This document shows, in pieces, positions 35,768 to 46,376 of a DNA stretch of 64,000 nucleotides. This DNA is from Chitinophagaceae bacterium LGM1. GTDB taxonomy: Bacteria > Bacteroidota > Bacteroidia > Chitinophagales > Chitinophagaceae. The position numbers and the translations under genes are program-made. The stretch spans positions 2,413,001 to 2,477,000 of the forward strand of contig CP075895.1 in the NCBI GenBank assembly GCA_018604165.1. The letters run 5' to 3'. Under the pieces are notes generated by a model that saw only the letters and a program-made list of their open reading frames with translations, was not told the DNA's origin and made no database searches. Positions within the stretch are counted from its first letter, which is position 1, and the number at the start of each line of letters is the position of its first letter.

Positions 35768-36810
35768 TGGGCAAGGTTATTCTTCTTTTCTGTTTATTGG
35801 GTTGTTGCTCTGCTGATGCGCAGACGGTGGAAGATAAGCACCATCGCATATTGATAGTATTGGATGCTTCTTTGAGTATGCAGGAAGCTTTTGATGGTAA
35901 TACAACCCGCTATAAAGCAGCTACAGATTTTATTATACAGTTGATGGACAGTGCGTATGCTCGTAACGATGAGGTGGAATTTGGGCTACGGGTGTACGGG
36001 CATCAGTACGCTACAGCTGCTAATTACTGCTACGATACAAAGCTGGAAGTACAATACAGCCGTAATAACTACGACCAGATGAAGCTGCGTTTGGCAGATA
36101 TACAGCCGAGGGGTATCAGTAATACAGCTTATGCATTGAGTGAGGCATTGGATAATGATATACACTTACGCGATGGATACGCCTACCACATAGTAGTTAT
36201 TACAGATGGTGGTGAGGCTTGCAATGGGGATGTATGTGCTTTGAAAGAACGGTTAGCTTATAAGCAGGTTGCTACACCTTGCATTGTTTCTTTAGCTGAA
36301 AACCCTTTGTATGGTTGTGTTGGCAATGCGCTTAGTTTGGCTGCTGATAAGAGCAAGTTGATTACGAGTCTGCTACAAAGTTGTTGTATTGTGCCGCATA
36401 AAAAAGCTGCTGTGCAAAAACAGGAAAATGTACAAACGGTTGTTTTACTTGAAAAGCGATTGACAAAACAAGATGGTAATGCGCTGGCAACTGCGCAAAG
36501 CAAAACATTGGATATAGCGATAGATGCTCCTGCTGTGCAGCGAGTTGCTCTACCTGAATTACCTGCCAATAAAGAAATAGGCTACCTTAAAGTTACTGGC
36601 ACTACCGGCATGGGTACAATACGCATCTATGAATACACAAACGGCAACTACAAGCTACACAAAACAATGCAGGTAAGTACCGCTATCATAAACCAGCGTA
36701 TAACCTTACCCGTAGGTAAGTACAAGCTGGTTTATGAAATAGGTAGTAGTGAAACTACTAAAGAGTTTAGGGTATTGAAAGAGATGATAACGGAAGTATT
36801 GATAACATAA
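35758..36810 (+). CDS. Secreted VWA-domain protein
   Basis: 350 residues. A signal peptide ends near CCSADA. The VWA domain spans about residues 28-200: the metal-ion-dependent adhesion site begins HRILIVLDASLSMQ (D-x-S-x-S), with ISNTAYALSEAL and HIVVITDGGEACNG supplying the other ligands. The last 80 residues form a beta domain (GYLKVTGTTGMGTIRIYEY, KYKLVYEIGSSE). VWA domains bind proteins through a Mg ion. It follows the 290 aa gene in one operon. Confidence 0.8.
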   Translation: MEVMGKVILLFCLLGCCSADAQTVEDKHHRILIVLDASLSMQEAFDGNTTRYKAATDFIIQLMDSAYARNDEVEFGLRVYGHQYATAANYCYDTKLEVQYSRNNYDQMKLRLADIQPRGISNTAYALSEALDNDIHLRDGYAYHIVVITDGGEACNGDVCALKERLAYKQVATPCIVSLAENPLYGCVGNALSLAADKSKLITSLLQSCCIVPHKKAAVQKQENVQTVVLLEKRLTKQDGNALATAQSKTLDIAIDAPAVQRVALPELPANKEIGYLKVTGTTGMGTIRIYEYTNGNYKLHKTMQVSTAIINQRITLPVGKYKLVYEIGSSETTKEFRVLKEMITEVLIT

Positions 36811-36841
36811 TATTGATGTGCATTTACTGAAATATAACATT

Positions 36842-37504
36842 TTAATTCTTTACAGCATATTGTTTAAGCAAAGATGCAATCACTTCATTATCTGAAAGGC
36901 TTAAGAATTGTATAAATATTTCATTTCCCAATGCAGAGAATAATATATAAACCTCTTCGTTTTTATTAATTATATATGTACTTACTTTACTATCCTTGTT
37001 ATATTTAATACCAATTTCTTTTGCAATAATTTTCGTCATAATAAAACTATCAGATTTTATAAGTATTGACCCAGTACCATCATAAACTATATTCAACTTG
37101 TTTATAGTATAAGGTTCGTTTCTGGATTTATAGTTGAATTGAAATCGATAGTCTTTAATGCTATGGTATGATTGGTTTCTATAATTAAGCGGTTCATTAT
37201 CTTTTAAAACAATTCGGCTACTTAAATCAATCTCATTAACAGTTTTAACGTGAGTAATAATCATAGTGTTTTTATCCTCTTCCATAACGATTAGCGGGCT
37301 TTGATACTGATAGAAAAAACCTTGCCTTATTTGGAATTTTTTCCAATTATCATTTTTATTAAGGAATGTCCTGTAATTATTTGGCACTTCTTTTTTAACA
37401 ATTACTTTTTCATTAAATTTTAAAGAATTGTTCACTATGAATAATATATCAATAACAAAAAATGCAATAACAATCCCAATAAGTATTTTTATTTTTTTAT
37501 TCAT
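36842..37504 (-). CDS. Membrane-anchored protein, second immunity candidate of the Rhs locus
   Basis: 220 residues. One N-terminal membrane segment (ILIGIVIAFFVIDILFIVNN) and a long periplasmic-looking domain with mixed strands (YTINKLNIVYDGTGSILIKS, VYILFSALGNEIFIQFLSL). No family is recognised. It follows the orphan toxin tip at 37521 by 16 bp in the same direction, the usual arrangement of a toxin-tip/immunity pair. A role against that tip is inferred from position only. Confidence 0.55.
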   Translation of the reverse strand: MNKKIKILIGIVIAFFVIDILFIVNNSLKFNEKVIVKKEVPNNYRTFLNKNDNWKKFQIRQGFFYQYQSPLIVMEEDKNTMIITHVKTVNEIDLSSRIVLKDNEPLNYRNQSYHSIKDYRFQFNYKSRNEPYTINKLNIVYDGTGSILIKSDSFIMTKIIAKEIGIKYNKDSKVSTYIINKNEEVYILFSALGNEIFIQFLSLSDNEVIASLLKQYAVKN

Positions 37505-37520
37505 TATTTAACTTTTTAAA

Positions 37521-37934
37521 TTACCAAGCTAACAATCTAGCAACTGCTCTCGGCACATAAGTTTGCGGAGCCAATACTAACAACGCTGCGGCTAAAGGAA
37601 TACCACCAGGATGATATGAGTACTCCCAGCCGTCACTATTATTTCCAGAACTTTTGCTATAACCTATTGATATACCTTTATCCCAAGATAGCCCAGTCAT
37701 GAAATTATTATCTCCATAAGTATACAAAAGATTAGCTCCAGGGAGCCCTTGGGGGAACCCTATGCCTACGTTTGATTTTTGTATGCTTAGTGCAGTGGGT
37801 ATCCCATTTTCAAGTGTTATGTTATATTTAGCGTTAGGAGACCCCTGAGTTATTCCTTTATATGTTCTATATGTTACTGAAGAGCCCAAAGGACCTAACG
37901 AGGTATTTTCTGGACCAGATTCAGATGTAATACA
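37521..37934 (-). pseudogene. Orphan Rhs-type C-terminal toxin tip without a proper start
   Basis: The frame is open from a stop at 37937-37935, but the first usable codon for initiation is only TTG at 37889. The peptide (SESGPENTSLGPLGSSVTYR onward, ending PRAVARLLAW) is glycine-rich with strands such as NLLYTYGDNNFMTGLSW and a hydrophobic end LAAALLVLAPQTYV. It has no signal peptide. Downstream of a complete Rhs gene, such start-less fragments are typical displaced toxin tips that can recombine onto the main gene. The toxic activity is not recognised. Confidence 0.5.
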
Positions 37935-37960
37935 TTAACACTCTCAAACACTAACTATTC

Positions 37961-38431
37961 TTATTCCTTAGTCCATTTTTTTGAAATATTATTTAGTATT
38001 CTCTTTTCAAATAATTCCTTTTGAAACTCATTTGCTTCTTTATCAAAATCTCGGTTAATATCTTTCCAATTTCCTAAAACAACACCTTCATTGATTGCAT
38101 CAAAATCTACGATTGAATGAGTACCCATATCTATTAAAATAACATGCAGTATTTCATTCCTGTCCATATAATAAAAATAACAATGATACCAATTATCAGA
38201 TTTTTTATCAACTAAGTTTAACTGTGTTGGCGGACTCACATTAGGATTTTGCTTTTTAAAATTGTTAATAGCGCTAATTAATTCGCTATATTTCATCTCA
38301 ATAGAGTAGCGTTCTGCATAAGGATAACTGCCTGGCGAAATGTGTAATGCAAAGTGTACTAAATAAGATACAAATAATAAAATAACAAAAGCAATGATAA
38401 TAAATTTTACATAGTTTTTTTTCTTTCCCAT
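37961..38431 (-). CDS. Membrane-anchored immunity candidate for the Rhs toxin
   Basis: 156 residues. One N-terminal membrane segment (FIIIAFVILLFVSYLVHFAL), then a soluble domain with WYHCYFYYMDRNEILHVILI. It starts only 3 bp after the Rhs stop, the place where immunity genes sit. A membrane-tethered immunity protein fits a toxin that attacks from the periplasm, such as a lipase-like tip. No known family. Confidence 0.6.
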   Translation of the reverse strand: MGKKKNYVKFIIIAFVILLFVSYLVHFALHISPGSYPYAERYSIEMKYSELISAINNFKKQNPNVSPPTQLNLVDKKSDNWYHCYFYYMDRNEILHVILIDMGTHSIVDFDAINEGVVLGNWKDINRDFDKEANEFQKELFEKRILNNISKKWTKE

Positions 38432-38434
38432 TTC

Positions 38435-41400
38435 TTAATGTTTATGTTGAGCAGGCTGATTTGTTACACCATAGTTGCTAATATGATACCACGATAAAAT
38501 TGTTATACCTCCATAGGGTTGTGATAGTTGATAAATAGTTTTGGGCAATGCAAATAAGCCCAATCCAAAACCTAAATACGTCGCTTGCAATTTTTCATTA
38601 ATTGAAGAAGCCGGATTTAGTACTACCCCCACTTCCTCAGCTACAAATCGCCAATCAGCACCTATTGCTCTTGTATCAGTGAATAATCCGCGTGGTCCTT
38701 TTATTTTTAATGCATCATACCTACGGTCATGTCCTATTGCGGGATAATCAGCCATACTTTTAGGAATATATTCGTAAGAATCTTCTTTACTGTAACTTTT
38801 AGGGTTTTCACCTCCTGCGTATGTTAGCCCTAATTGATTATTTCCGACGGTTGTTGGATCATAACAGCTTTGACAAAATTTACTAAGCCCAAATTTCCCT
38901 ATAGTCACCCACCCAGCACCTATACCCGCTCCCATGTTCATAATATTGCCACCATATTGTTCTACACCATCTTCCGCCCTCATATCAGAGGTATATTGGT
39001 ATGAAAATCCGTAATCTCCTCTATAATAGCCAATACTTCCACCCTTACCCATTCTAATTCTATATTCAGATATTCCGCCGCCAACTATCCTTGCATCAAT
39101 ATAATTAGTACTGCCCCTGCCGCCGCCACCACCGCTTATTACTTCGTCAAATGTTCCCAAATAATCAAGACTTGTCCAACCCATTGCACCATGACCCATG
39201 TAGAAAGGCGTGCCAGGAGTAGGCCCTATATTAGCAAGAGCTTCTTTCCATCGCCTATGACTCACCACGTCAGGTGCCATTCCCGCATTCATTTGCACTT
39301 TCATACCTGTCGGGTCAAGTAAATTAGCAGGGTCATTGCCCATACCTGTGTACCCACTCGGGAATTCATTCATCGGGTCAACCGCCCAAAAACGCCCTAT
39401 CTGTGCATCGTACTGCCTTGCATGGAAGTCGTGCAGTTCCAGCCCCAGTTCTTCCTGCAAGCCCTTAGTCTGGTACAGATGGTTATTCTGCACTGCAGGC
39501 GTTGTAGCTACCGGTTTGCTGAATAACATACCATGCGGATAATAATGCTGCTCTTGCAGCAGCCTGCCCTTTACATGCATCAGTACCTCATTATCTACAT
39601 ATACGTCTATCACGCTCTCATTGCTCAGGTAGGCCAGAATAAAGCCGTTTGCTTTGGCTTCATAATATCCCAAGTCCAGTTCGTGCCATGTGGAATGTAC
39701 ACCTCGCAATTGTAATACTTTGCTCAAAGTTGGTTGCAGTTCCATATTTTCATCAAACACCAGCAGGTTGAGGTATGCCCTTGGGTAGGCAGGGTCTGTC
39801 GCGTCTGCTTTTATGTCTTCATACAGATTGTAGTTGGCTGGGCTTAGCAAGGCATTAATTGTACCCGGAGCTAGGCCGGGTATATTTATATTCTCGCTGC
39901 TATAGCCATTAGTACCATTTGTTATTGTATTCAACAGTGAGGTCATCATGTCCTCAGGTGTGCTGTATGTATTCATAGCAGCCGAATCGTCATCTTCATA
40001 ATAGCCGAAAGCTTTCAACGATACATTGTCGCCCGTCATCGTTTTTACCAATATGGCTGCACCAATACGCAATGAGTCTACTCCGCCATTTAGTTTTCCG
40101 CTCATCAGGTCTTGTGGAGTACCTAATGGTTTAGCTTCTCTTATACCGCCGATGTTATCAAAAACGGTTTCTTCCAAGTTGGCATACGCAATTTCAAAAC
40201 CTGCTTTGTATTCATTAATACCAAAGCTAACATCTGCTGTAACGGTGGTACGCACATTGTTCAAATGATCTCTTATAAAAAAGTCATCTTTAAATTTGGT
40301 GCTGTCTTCCAACCACCTGCTGCGTCCTTCCTGATGGTAGTAATGCTGTAATTTATTGTCTTTATAAACAAAACGCCCGGGATACCTGTATACAGTAGTT
40401 GTACTGCCATCGTTAATTGTCTTTTGCAGCAGGTTGCCATTAGCATCATATATATTGGTGATGTTATCGCTGCCTTTTGTTACAGTCACAGGCAGGTTTT
40501 GGTAGTTGTAGGTGATGTTTGTTATGCCTTTGTTTTTATCTTCTGTCAGGTTGCCATTGGCATCGTAGGCATAGTCGTCAGTTGTATTGGTACCATCCAG
40601 AAAATCGTTTACATGGTAGGTGGCAGGGTCTGCCACTTTTGTCAGTTTATTGCTCGTAGCATCGTATGTGTACGAAAGGTCATCAACCAATACAGGCTGC
40701 AGCGTAGTAGAGCCGCCTGAAGTAACATGCGCCATGCCTTTTTGCTTCATGGTTCCCATATTGCCATTGGCATCGTAGGTAAGGTCTGAAACACTATAGT
40801 CTACGTCTGTATTTTTCCATATACTGGCAGGCGTACTAGGCACAGTTGGGTGCGCTCGCTCATTAAAGTCTGCTTTTGTAAGCCTGCCCAGACGATCATA
40901 GTCATATCCATAAGCACGGGCACAATCCATATAGCCTGAGCCACGCCATATATAGCCTGCGATACTGCCATCGTACCTTTTATTATCAAAGCCATAATCG
41001 TAGCAAATAATCTCGCCAAATGTCTTTTTATACGAAGTAATATTATGGTTATATACATGGTCAGCATTAATGCTTTCAAGCTGCCCACGGATGTTGTACT
41101 TGTATTTTTGTGTTTCAGCAGCCCCTAGGTTTTTAGATTCTACCCGTCCTAATTCATCATAGTAATAGGTTGAAATATCCCGCCAACCCGCGTTATCAGC
41201 TTTCTGGTCAACGGACATGAGTTGTCCATTATTATAGTTGTAGTTATACTTTGTAGTTACTTTTGTGGTTGCCTTGTTTGTACCTGTCCAGCTAAAATGC
41301 TCATTGATATTAATAACCGCATTATTGCTGAAATTGTATTGGGTGGTATTCATATCCCACTGATTACTGGTATTCCACGGGTTGAGAGTTTGGGTTTGTG

Positions 41401-42904
41401 TTAGCCTGCCATCCACATCATAGAAGAATACCTGGTGTACCCATACATTGTTATTTGATGGGTCTAATACTTTCGTTTTCCTACCGGTTACCTGTCCTCT
41501 GGCAAAACCTAACTTCATATTGACAGGTAGTATTGCAAGGCCTGACATGAATTCTGTTGATGCATAATTGTATGGTGTTCTGCCACTCATGGGTGATGGC
41601 AGTTGGTCGTATCTGTCGTAGTAGATGTATTCATGTAATACACAGTTGGTAATGCTCGTTGGGTACGTTCCGCCTGTATAACCATTCCATATATAGGCAA
41701 ACAAAGGCGGGGGTGTACTGCTGGTACCTGCATCTACTAGGCTTTGCATGGCTGCACGGCTCAGGTTATCTGGATCTGTATAAATACCTGTAAAGCAAAT
41801 TCTCCCATTTATATCATATACATTAAACTTCCATTGGCCGGAAGCCCTTAATAAAGGGGATTGATACAAAATAGGTCTGTGCCATTTATCATACACAATA
41901 AAATCGCCCCAGTTATCATTGGCATTTTTGTATTTATCGGGCACATAGCTTTCTATCGTTTGTCCGTACTTGTCATATTCAATCCTGTAGCATAGTTTAT
42001 TGAGTTGGTCTGCAGTTGGTACTGTCTGGAAACTGGTAAAGCTGCTAAGTACTTTAGGTGGCATTACCCATTGCAGTTTACCCATAGCATTGTAAACGTA
42101 CCATGTTTCAAGATAACCGCTACCTGTAAAAGCTTTTTTCACTAATAATTTTCCGTCTTTATCCAGATATTCCAATGCCAATCTGCCGTGTTCAGCTTGC
42201 GATACATTTACTTTTAATTCGCCCATACTATAGACCCCATCATTTTGGGGTAAGCCATTCGACCCGACACTCCATTTTGTAATATTGCCATCCGAACTGT
42301 TGTTAAACCTTGAATGATTAATAGCAGCCCTGCTGCTACCGACAAATGAAAGCCCAGCGTCATATTGTTCATTATAAATTATATTGTTGGCAAGGCTGAT
42401 TTTGTTCAGTGAATAGGAATACCCCTGTTCTGCAGCATGTGTAGTAGTGGTGTTAAAATAGCTAATCTGGGCATTCATCGGGTCAGCATGAAAAGTAGGA
42501 TTAACTGTTGCAGTCGTTGCTGCATAAGGCCTGAAAGCAAAGTTGTTGAAGCCGGGCTTTTGATACATGGGTGTTATGACATCTTTACCACCTGTACCTG
42601 TTTTGAATACTGTCTGTAAAGCATTACCCCATCCATTGTAATACGTGGTAGTACGATAGGTTTTTCCCATCGTAGTCCCGTCAATGGTCATCATGGCTTG
42701 CCTTGGTACATATACACGGTCATAGTTAAAAATTGATGCGGTATAGTTAAGGTGATTATAGTTATGAAAAGTATAGGTAGGCCCACCACCAAAGGGACCT
42801 GTTGGTTGAAATATGTCAGTTGGCTCATTTTGCGCTCTACTGCTGATGTTTGTAACTGCAAGCAAACAAAAAGCTGCGATAATATTTTTGCTGTAAAGTT
42901 TCAT
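38435..42904 (-). CDS. Rhs/YD-repeat toxin with phospholipase-A2-like tip
   Basis: 1489 residues with a signal peptide (NIIAAFCLLAVTNISSRA). Many YD repeats (DANGNL, YDKYGQTIESYV, YDELGRVESKNL) build the shell, and the Rhs core ends at YDAQIGRFWAVDPMNEF and GMGNDPANLLDPTGM (about residues 1163-1205). After that lies a variable tip of about 290 residues. The part YPAIGHDRRYDALKIKG and GADWRFVAEE near residues 1380-1420 recalls phospholipase-A2-like toxins with a His-Asp pair. The family match is by eye. The gene ends 3 bp before a membrane immunity candidate. Confidence 0.85.
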   Translation of the reverse strand: MKLYSKNIIAAFCLLAVTNISSRAQNEPTDIFQPTGPFGGGPTYTFHNYNHLNYTASIFNYDRVYVPRQAMMTIDGTTMGKTYRTTTYYNGWGNALQTVFKTGTGGKDVITPMYQKPGFNNFAFRPYAATTATVNPTFHADPMNAQISYFNTTTTHAAEQGYSYSLNKISLANNIIYNEQYDAGLSFVGSSRAAINHSRFNNSSDGNITKWSVGSNGLPQNDGVYSMGELKVNVSQAEHGRLALEYLDKDGKLLVKKAFTGSGYLETWYVYNAMGKLQWVMPPKVLSSFTSFQTVPTADQLNKLCYRIEYDKYGQTIESYVPDKYKNANDNWGDFIVYDKWHRPILYQSPLLRASGQWKFNVYDINGRICFTGIYTDPDNLSRAAMQSLVDAGTSSTPPPLFAYIWNGYTGGTYPTSITNCVLHEYIYYDRYDQLPSPMSGRTPYNYASTEFMSGLAILPVNMKLGFARGQVTGRKTKVLDPSNNNVWVHQVFFYDVDGRLTQTQTLNPWNTSNQWDMNTTQYNFSNNAVININEHFSWTGTNKATTKVTTKYNYNYNNGQLMSVDQKADNAGWRDISTYYYDELGRVESKNLGAAETQKYKYNIRGQLESINADHVYNHNITSYKKTFGEIICYDYGFDNKRYDGSIAGYIWRGSGYMDCARAYGYDYDRLGRLTKADFNERAHPTVPSTPASIWKNTDVDYSVSDLTYDANGNMGTMKQKGMAHVTSGGSTTLQPVLVDDLSYTYDATSNKLTKVADPATYHVNDFLDGTNTTDDYAYDANGNLTEDKNKGITNITYNYQNLPVTVTKGSDNITNIYDANGNLLQKTINDGSTTTVYRYPGRFVYKDNKLQHYYHQEGRSRWLEDSTKFKDDFFIRDHLNNVRTTVTADVSFGINEYKAGFEIAYANLEETVFDNIGGIREAKPLGTPQDLMSGKLNGGVDSLRIGAAILVKTMTGDNVSLKAFGYYEDDDSAAMNTYSTPEDMMTSLLNTITNGTNGYSSENINIPGLAPGTINALLSPANYNLYEDIKADATDPAYPRAYLNLLVFDENMELQPTLSKVLQLRGVHSTWHELDLGYYEAKANGFILAYLSNESVIDVYVDNEVLMHVKGRLLQEQHYYPHGMLFSKPVATTPAVQNNHLYQTKGLQEELGLELHDFHARQYDAQIGRFWAVDPMNEFPSGYTGMGNDPANLLDPTGMKVQMNAGMAPDVVSHRRWKEALANIGPTPGTPFYMGHGAMGWTSLDYLGTFDEVISGGGGGRGSTNYIDARIVGGGISEYRIRMGKGGSIGYYRGDYGFSYQYTSDMRAEDGVEQYGGNIMNMGAGIGAGWVTIGKFGLSKFCQSCYDPTTVGNNQLGLTYAGGENPKSYSKEDSYEYIPKSMADYPAIGHDRRYDALKIKGPRGLFTDTRAIGADWRFVAEEVGVVLNPASSINEKLQATYLGFGLGLFALPKTIYQLSQPYGGITILSWYHISNYGVTNQPAQHKH

Positions 42905-42918
42905 ACGAATCAGATTTA

Positions 42919-45900
42919 TTAGTTATTACCTTGAACTGTTCTGTCAATTTGAGAAATAATCTTCCAATGCGTATTTATCTTCTTCCAAACACGCCCTTGT
43001 GAGTCATAGTGTGTGAAAATGATATTACTGGCATCATCGCAAACTGCACTTTCACCAAATAGTGGCTGATATGTGTATGTAATAACTTTTGAATTCGCGG
43101 GGCGTATTCTTACCTCATCAACAAAGCCTTGACTGGCAGATGTAACGCTGGCTGGCTTTTTAATCAGCAAATACTGGCTGGAATTTGAGTTTGTAGTGAT
43201 ATATGCCGTATAGAGGTCAAAAACGCCAATTGTCTTGATTTCATCCATCGTAATTGCACTACCGTTAATTGTTACGTCAAGCGGTACATCACTGCAAAAT
43301 GAAAGCAGATACGTTGTGTTGGGTTTTAAATCTTTTGAAATATCCTGATGAGCGGAAGTGTTTAGCTGGTAGATATATTTACCTGTTGCAGCCCATGTTT
43401 TGGGTGTGTTGGCAGCAAGAACTACTCCATTAGTGTTAAACTGCAAGCCTCCTTTCTGGTACACATCTATAGTGCCTCCGTTTAAACCCTCAAAGCTGGA
43501 AATGCCAATATCTTCAAACTTTGCATTACTGACTTCTGCAACTACTTGCCCCAATTTATAATCCCAAAGCTTACAAGAATAACTAAGTCCGTTTTCTTGT
43601 TCAATTTCTATAGCATTGTTCTTTGCATCCCTTAATTTTACTTCAAAGTCTACTGTTGTGTTGGCTGTCGTACTTGGCTCTGTAGTTTTGAATGTATTTA
43701 CTATGTCAGGTATTAATGAATAAGCATCAAATGATTTTTCATTTTTTGACAAATAATAATTTACACCTCCTACAACTTTATATAATTGTTCTCTGTACAC
43801 ATGCTGGTGAGTTTCTCGCCCTGAACTAGGTACGTAATCGTATAAGTACGCATTGTCTTTAACGTAGTTATCTCCTCTGCTGTCTGTCCATTTTGTTTTT
43901 TTAATATTATCTCTGCCATCATACTCGTACTCCGTAACTACCTGACTACTTGTTGAACTACTGTAATCTGTAGTAGTCGTTTTTATCAATCTCCATTTTT
44001 TATTTACAAATGCTTTTTCATAAACTTGATTATAAAGACTTTCATATGCTGTATTACTATAAAGACTACAGCATGGAACGCTAAAATCACTTTGGATTAT
44101 CTCGCCAGGCAGACTGCCATTGGGTGGGTTAAGAGCAGGGTCATAGCTAGGGATAACAACATCGTATTCATATTGAACCGCATTATACGGCTGGGTATTG
44201 CTAGCGATGTAACTCTCTTCTTTAAGTAAGTTACCTATTGCATATTCGAATAATATACTGGGTTGTGTACATGACAGATTATTTCTTTTGAAGTCAAGTA
44301 TTTTTATTAACAAATTATCAGCACCGGAGGCATTGCTGAATGTTTGAGCAGGCTCATTATTACCTCTCAACAAATTTGAATAATAGTATTTTTTTCTGCT
44401 GAGTACGGTATTAGCATTATTAGTTTCGCTAACCATGACTTCACTATATCCATGATTGGAACCATTATATAAGCCGATTTTATTTACCGGGGAATTTGAC
44501 CATTTCCTCTGTGTAGAATACGCAGAACTTGTCCAAGTCAATGATGCTGGTCCCGAAGGAATCAATACACATGGATTTATCAATGTTGGATACCAGTAAT
44601 ATAAATATTTATTGAAAATCTGCCCATTAGTATAGCTGTATGTAATAATCTTTTTATGTTCATCGCTAAACCCATCGTTATAGATAATCTTTTGTGTTCG
44701 CAGTCCATCATAGGTGTTATTACCATCATCACATGTTGAAATAAACAACTGGTTGCTGGGAAAACTTAATGAATGAGGTTCATACACTATTTCCATTTCA
44801 CCTCCATAGCTGTTTTTTACTTTTGTTAATACGCCTGTTTGTAAATAGTTGAAATCTGGTGTTTTATCAACGCCATATGTGAGATTCAGAGATGTCGGGT
44901 TTGTACCTGTCTGGGTGAAAGAAAGTAAGTGTTTGGGTATTGAAAAAACAGGTGTTGTTCCGCTTACCTGATTGTTATACAGATTTGATGGCGGTGCAAT
45001 AGGCGTTTGACCATTATAGTACCCATAATAATCTGTGGATGGTGAGAGTCTGCTTGGCAACTGAGCATTATTATACGTAAATGTGTAATACCTCAATCCT
45101 TGCCCGCCATTAACTTTTCTGTCAATTGAATTCAGCTTTAAGCGATATTCCAGTTCGGGATTATTACAAGTTCCACCAAATGCAACTTCACTGTTAGAAC
45201 CAAATGAAGCATAATATGAATGATTAAAATTATATTCGATATAGTTATTAGCAGGGTCTTCGTATCCTCCTTTTATTTTGATTGTATTCAAAGCCTTATA
45301 ACCATTCGGCATATCACAACGTGTATTGGTTTTGTAGAAAAAAGCTAATACATCGCCGTTGGGATATTTTATTTCAGAAATAATATTGGCTTGTACATTG
45401 ACGCTCACTTCTTCGTTTGCTACGACAAGGGGTACTATTCCGTACGCGGTAAATGAATTACTACCCGACGTACAATGCTCAGGGAAACTCTCCATAATCT
45501 CTTCTTTGCGATAACTTTTATAGCTAATCGTACTATTTGTGTAAGTATAATCTATGACTGCGCCCGTGTATGTAACAACCTTTGAACACCACCATTTTAC
45601 AGGGCTGCTATAGGTTGTAACGGTTCCATCCCCCCATTCATATTTTTTATTCGTCTGACAGTCTACTTTGTCAAAATAATAGATATTGTTTTGCTCATCC
45701 GTTATCCTTATTTGGAAATTACTTACTGCGTGGGAATTCGGATTCCACCAATTTATACCTTTTACAACAGGTGTGTTATTATATAATAATTCAATTTTAA
45801 GTTCTGATTTGGGATAGGTTGAAATTTTGAGGTTATTATTACTACCGCCTGTAGAGCCACCTAGATCGATTGTAAATTTGACTTGTCTACCCCCGAGATT

Positions 45901-46368
45901 TACTATGAATACATCATTCCCGTTTCTATCGTACGACAGCTTCGTGGGATCGTCATTGCTTATTACATAGTCTTGCCGACATTGCCAATCACCAAATTGT
46001 TTAGGCTTGCCTGACTGGTCAATTACTACTTCGTCCTCTAAAAAATTGGGTATCCTGTCTATGTAGGGAATACCTTGTAAGTTCCAACCTAATCCAACAC
46101 TGGATGCTACTTCATCCACTTTAATGCCGCTTGTTGAGTAGGAAATACCAACACCCAAACCAACCCCATCAATGCCATAGTCATATATGGGGACATTTAC
46201 AGTCGTTGTGCCTGTAAAAAGGTCGGTATTATGAATAGATCCTCCTTGTGACGAAGCTGTGGAGTTTAATGATGCCTGTGTTCTCACATTGTTTGCATCT
46301 GTATTTTGTGCAATGCAATGCGATGTTACAGATGTAACAATCAGGAAAAAGAGCAGGTGTTTTATCAT
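42919..46368 (-). CDS. Rhs-partner protein, SpvB/TcaC-like shell component
   Basis: 1149 residues from the ATG at 46368 (MIKHLLFFLIVTSVTSHCIA, a good signal peptide); the frame is open to 46437 but that would overlap the upstream gene. The N-terminus has GTTTVNVPIYDYGIDGVGLG and the conserved GLGWNLQGIPYIDRIP found in large Rhs-associated proteins of Bacteroidota. It lies 14 bp before the Rhs gene and after the 492 aa gene, in one operon. It likely builds or exports the toxin shell. Confidence 0.75.
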   Translation of the reverse strand: MIKHLLFFLIVTSVTSHCIAQNTDANNVRTQASLNSTASSQGGSIHNTDLFTGTTTVNVPIYDYGIDGVGLGVGISYSTSGIKVDEVASSVGLGWNLQGIPYIDRIPNFLEDEVVIDQSGKPKQFGDWQCRQDYVISNDDPTKLSYDRNGNDVFIVNLGGRQVKFTIDLGGSTGGSNNNLKISTYPKSELKIELLYNNTPVVKGINWWNPNSHAVSNFQIRITDEQNNIYYFDKVDCQTNKKYEWGDGTVTTYSSPVKWWCSKVVTYTGAVIDYTYTNSTISYKSYRKEEIMESFPEHCTSGSNSFTAYGIVPLVVANEEVSVNVQANIISEIKYPNGDVLAFFYKTNTRCDMPNGYKALNTIKIKGGYEDPANNYIEYNFNHSYYASFGSNSEVAFGGTCNNPELEYRLKLNSIDRKVNGGQGLRYYTFTYNNAQLPSRLSPSTDYYGYYNGQTPIAPPSNLYNNQVSGTTPVFSIPKHLLSFTQTGTNPTSLNLTYGVDKTPDFNYLQTGVLTKVKNSYGGEMEIVYEPHSLSFPSNQLFISTCDDGNNTYDGLRTQKIIYNDGFSDEHKKIITYSYTNGQIFNKYLYYWYPTLINPCVLIPSGPASLTWTSSAYSTQRKWSNSPVNKIGLYNGSNHGYSEVMVSETNNANTVLSRKKYYYSNLLRGNNEPAQTFSNASGADNLLIKILDFKRNNLSCTQPSILFEYAIGNLLKEESYIASNTQPYNAVQYEYDVVIPSYDPALNPPNGSLPGEIIQSDFSVPCCSLYSNTAYESLYNQVYEKAFVNKKWRLIKTTTTDYSSSTSSQVVTEYEYDGRDNIKKTKWTDSRGDNYVKDNAYLYDYVPSSGRETHQHVYREQLYKVVGGVNYYLSKNEKSFDAYSLIPDIVNTFKTTEPSTTANTTVDFEVKLRDAKNNAIEIEQENGLSYSCKLWDYKLGQVVAEVSNAKFEDIGISSFEGLNGGTIDVYQKGGLQFNTNGVVLAANTPKTWAATGKYIYQLNTSAHQDISKDLKPNTTYLLSFCSDVPLDVTINGSAITMDEIKTIGVFDLYTAYITTNSNSSQYLLIKKPASVTSASQGFVDEVRIRPANSKVITYTYQPLFGESAVCDDASNIIFTHYDSQGRVWKKINTHWKIISQIDRTVQGNN

Positions 46369-46376
46369 ACACTTTG

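Noticed and set aside
40424-40720. 98-codon plus-strand frame within the Rhs gene
   Set aside because: Antisense shadow of YD repeats, whose regular codons keep the other strand open.
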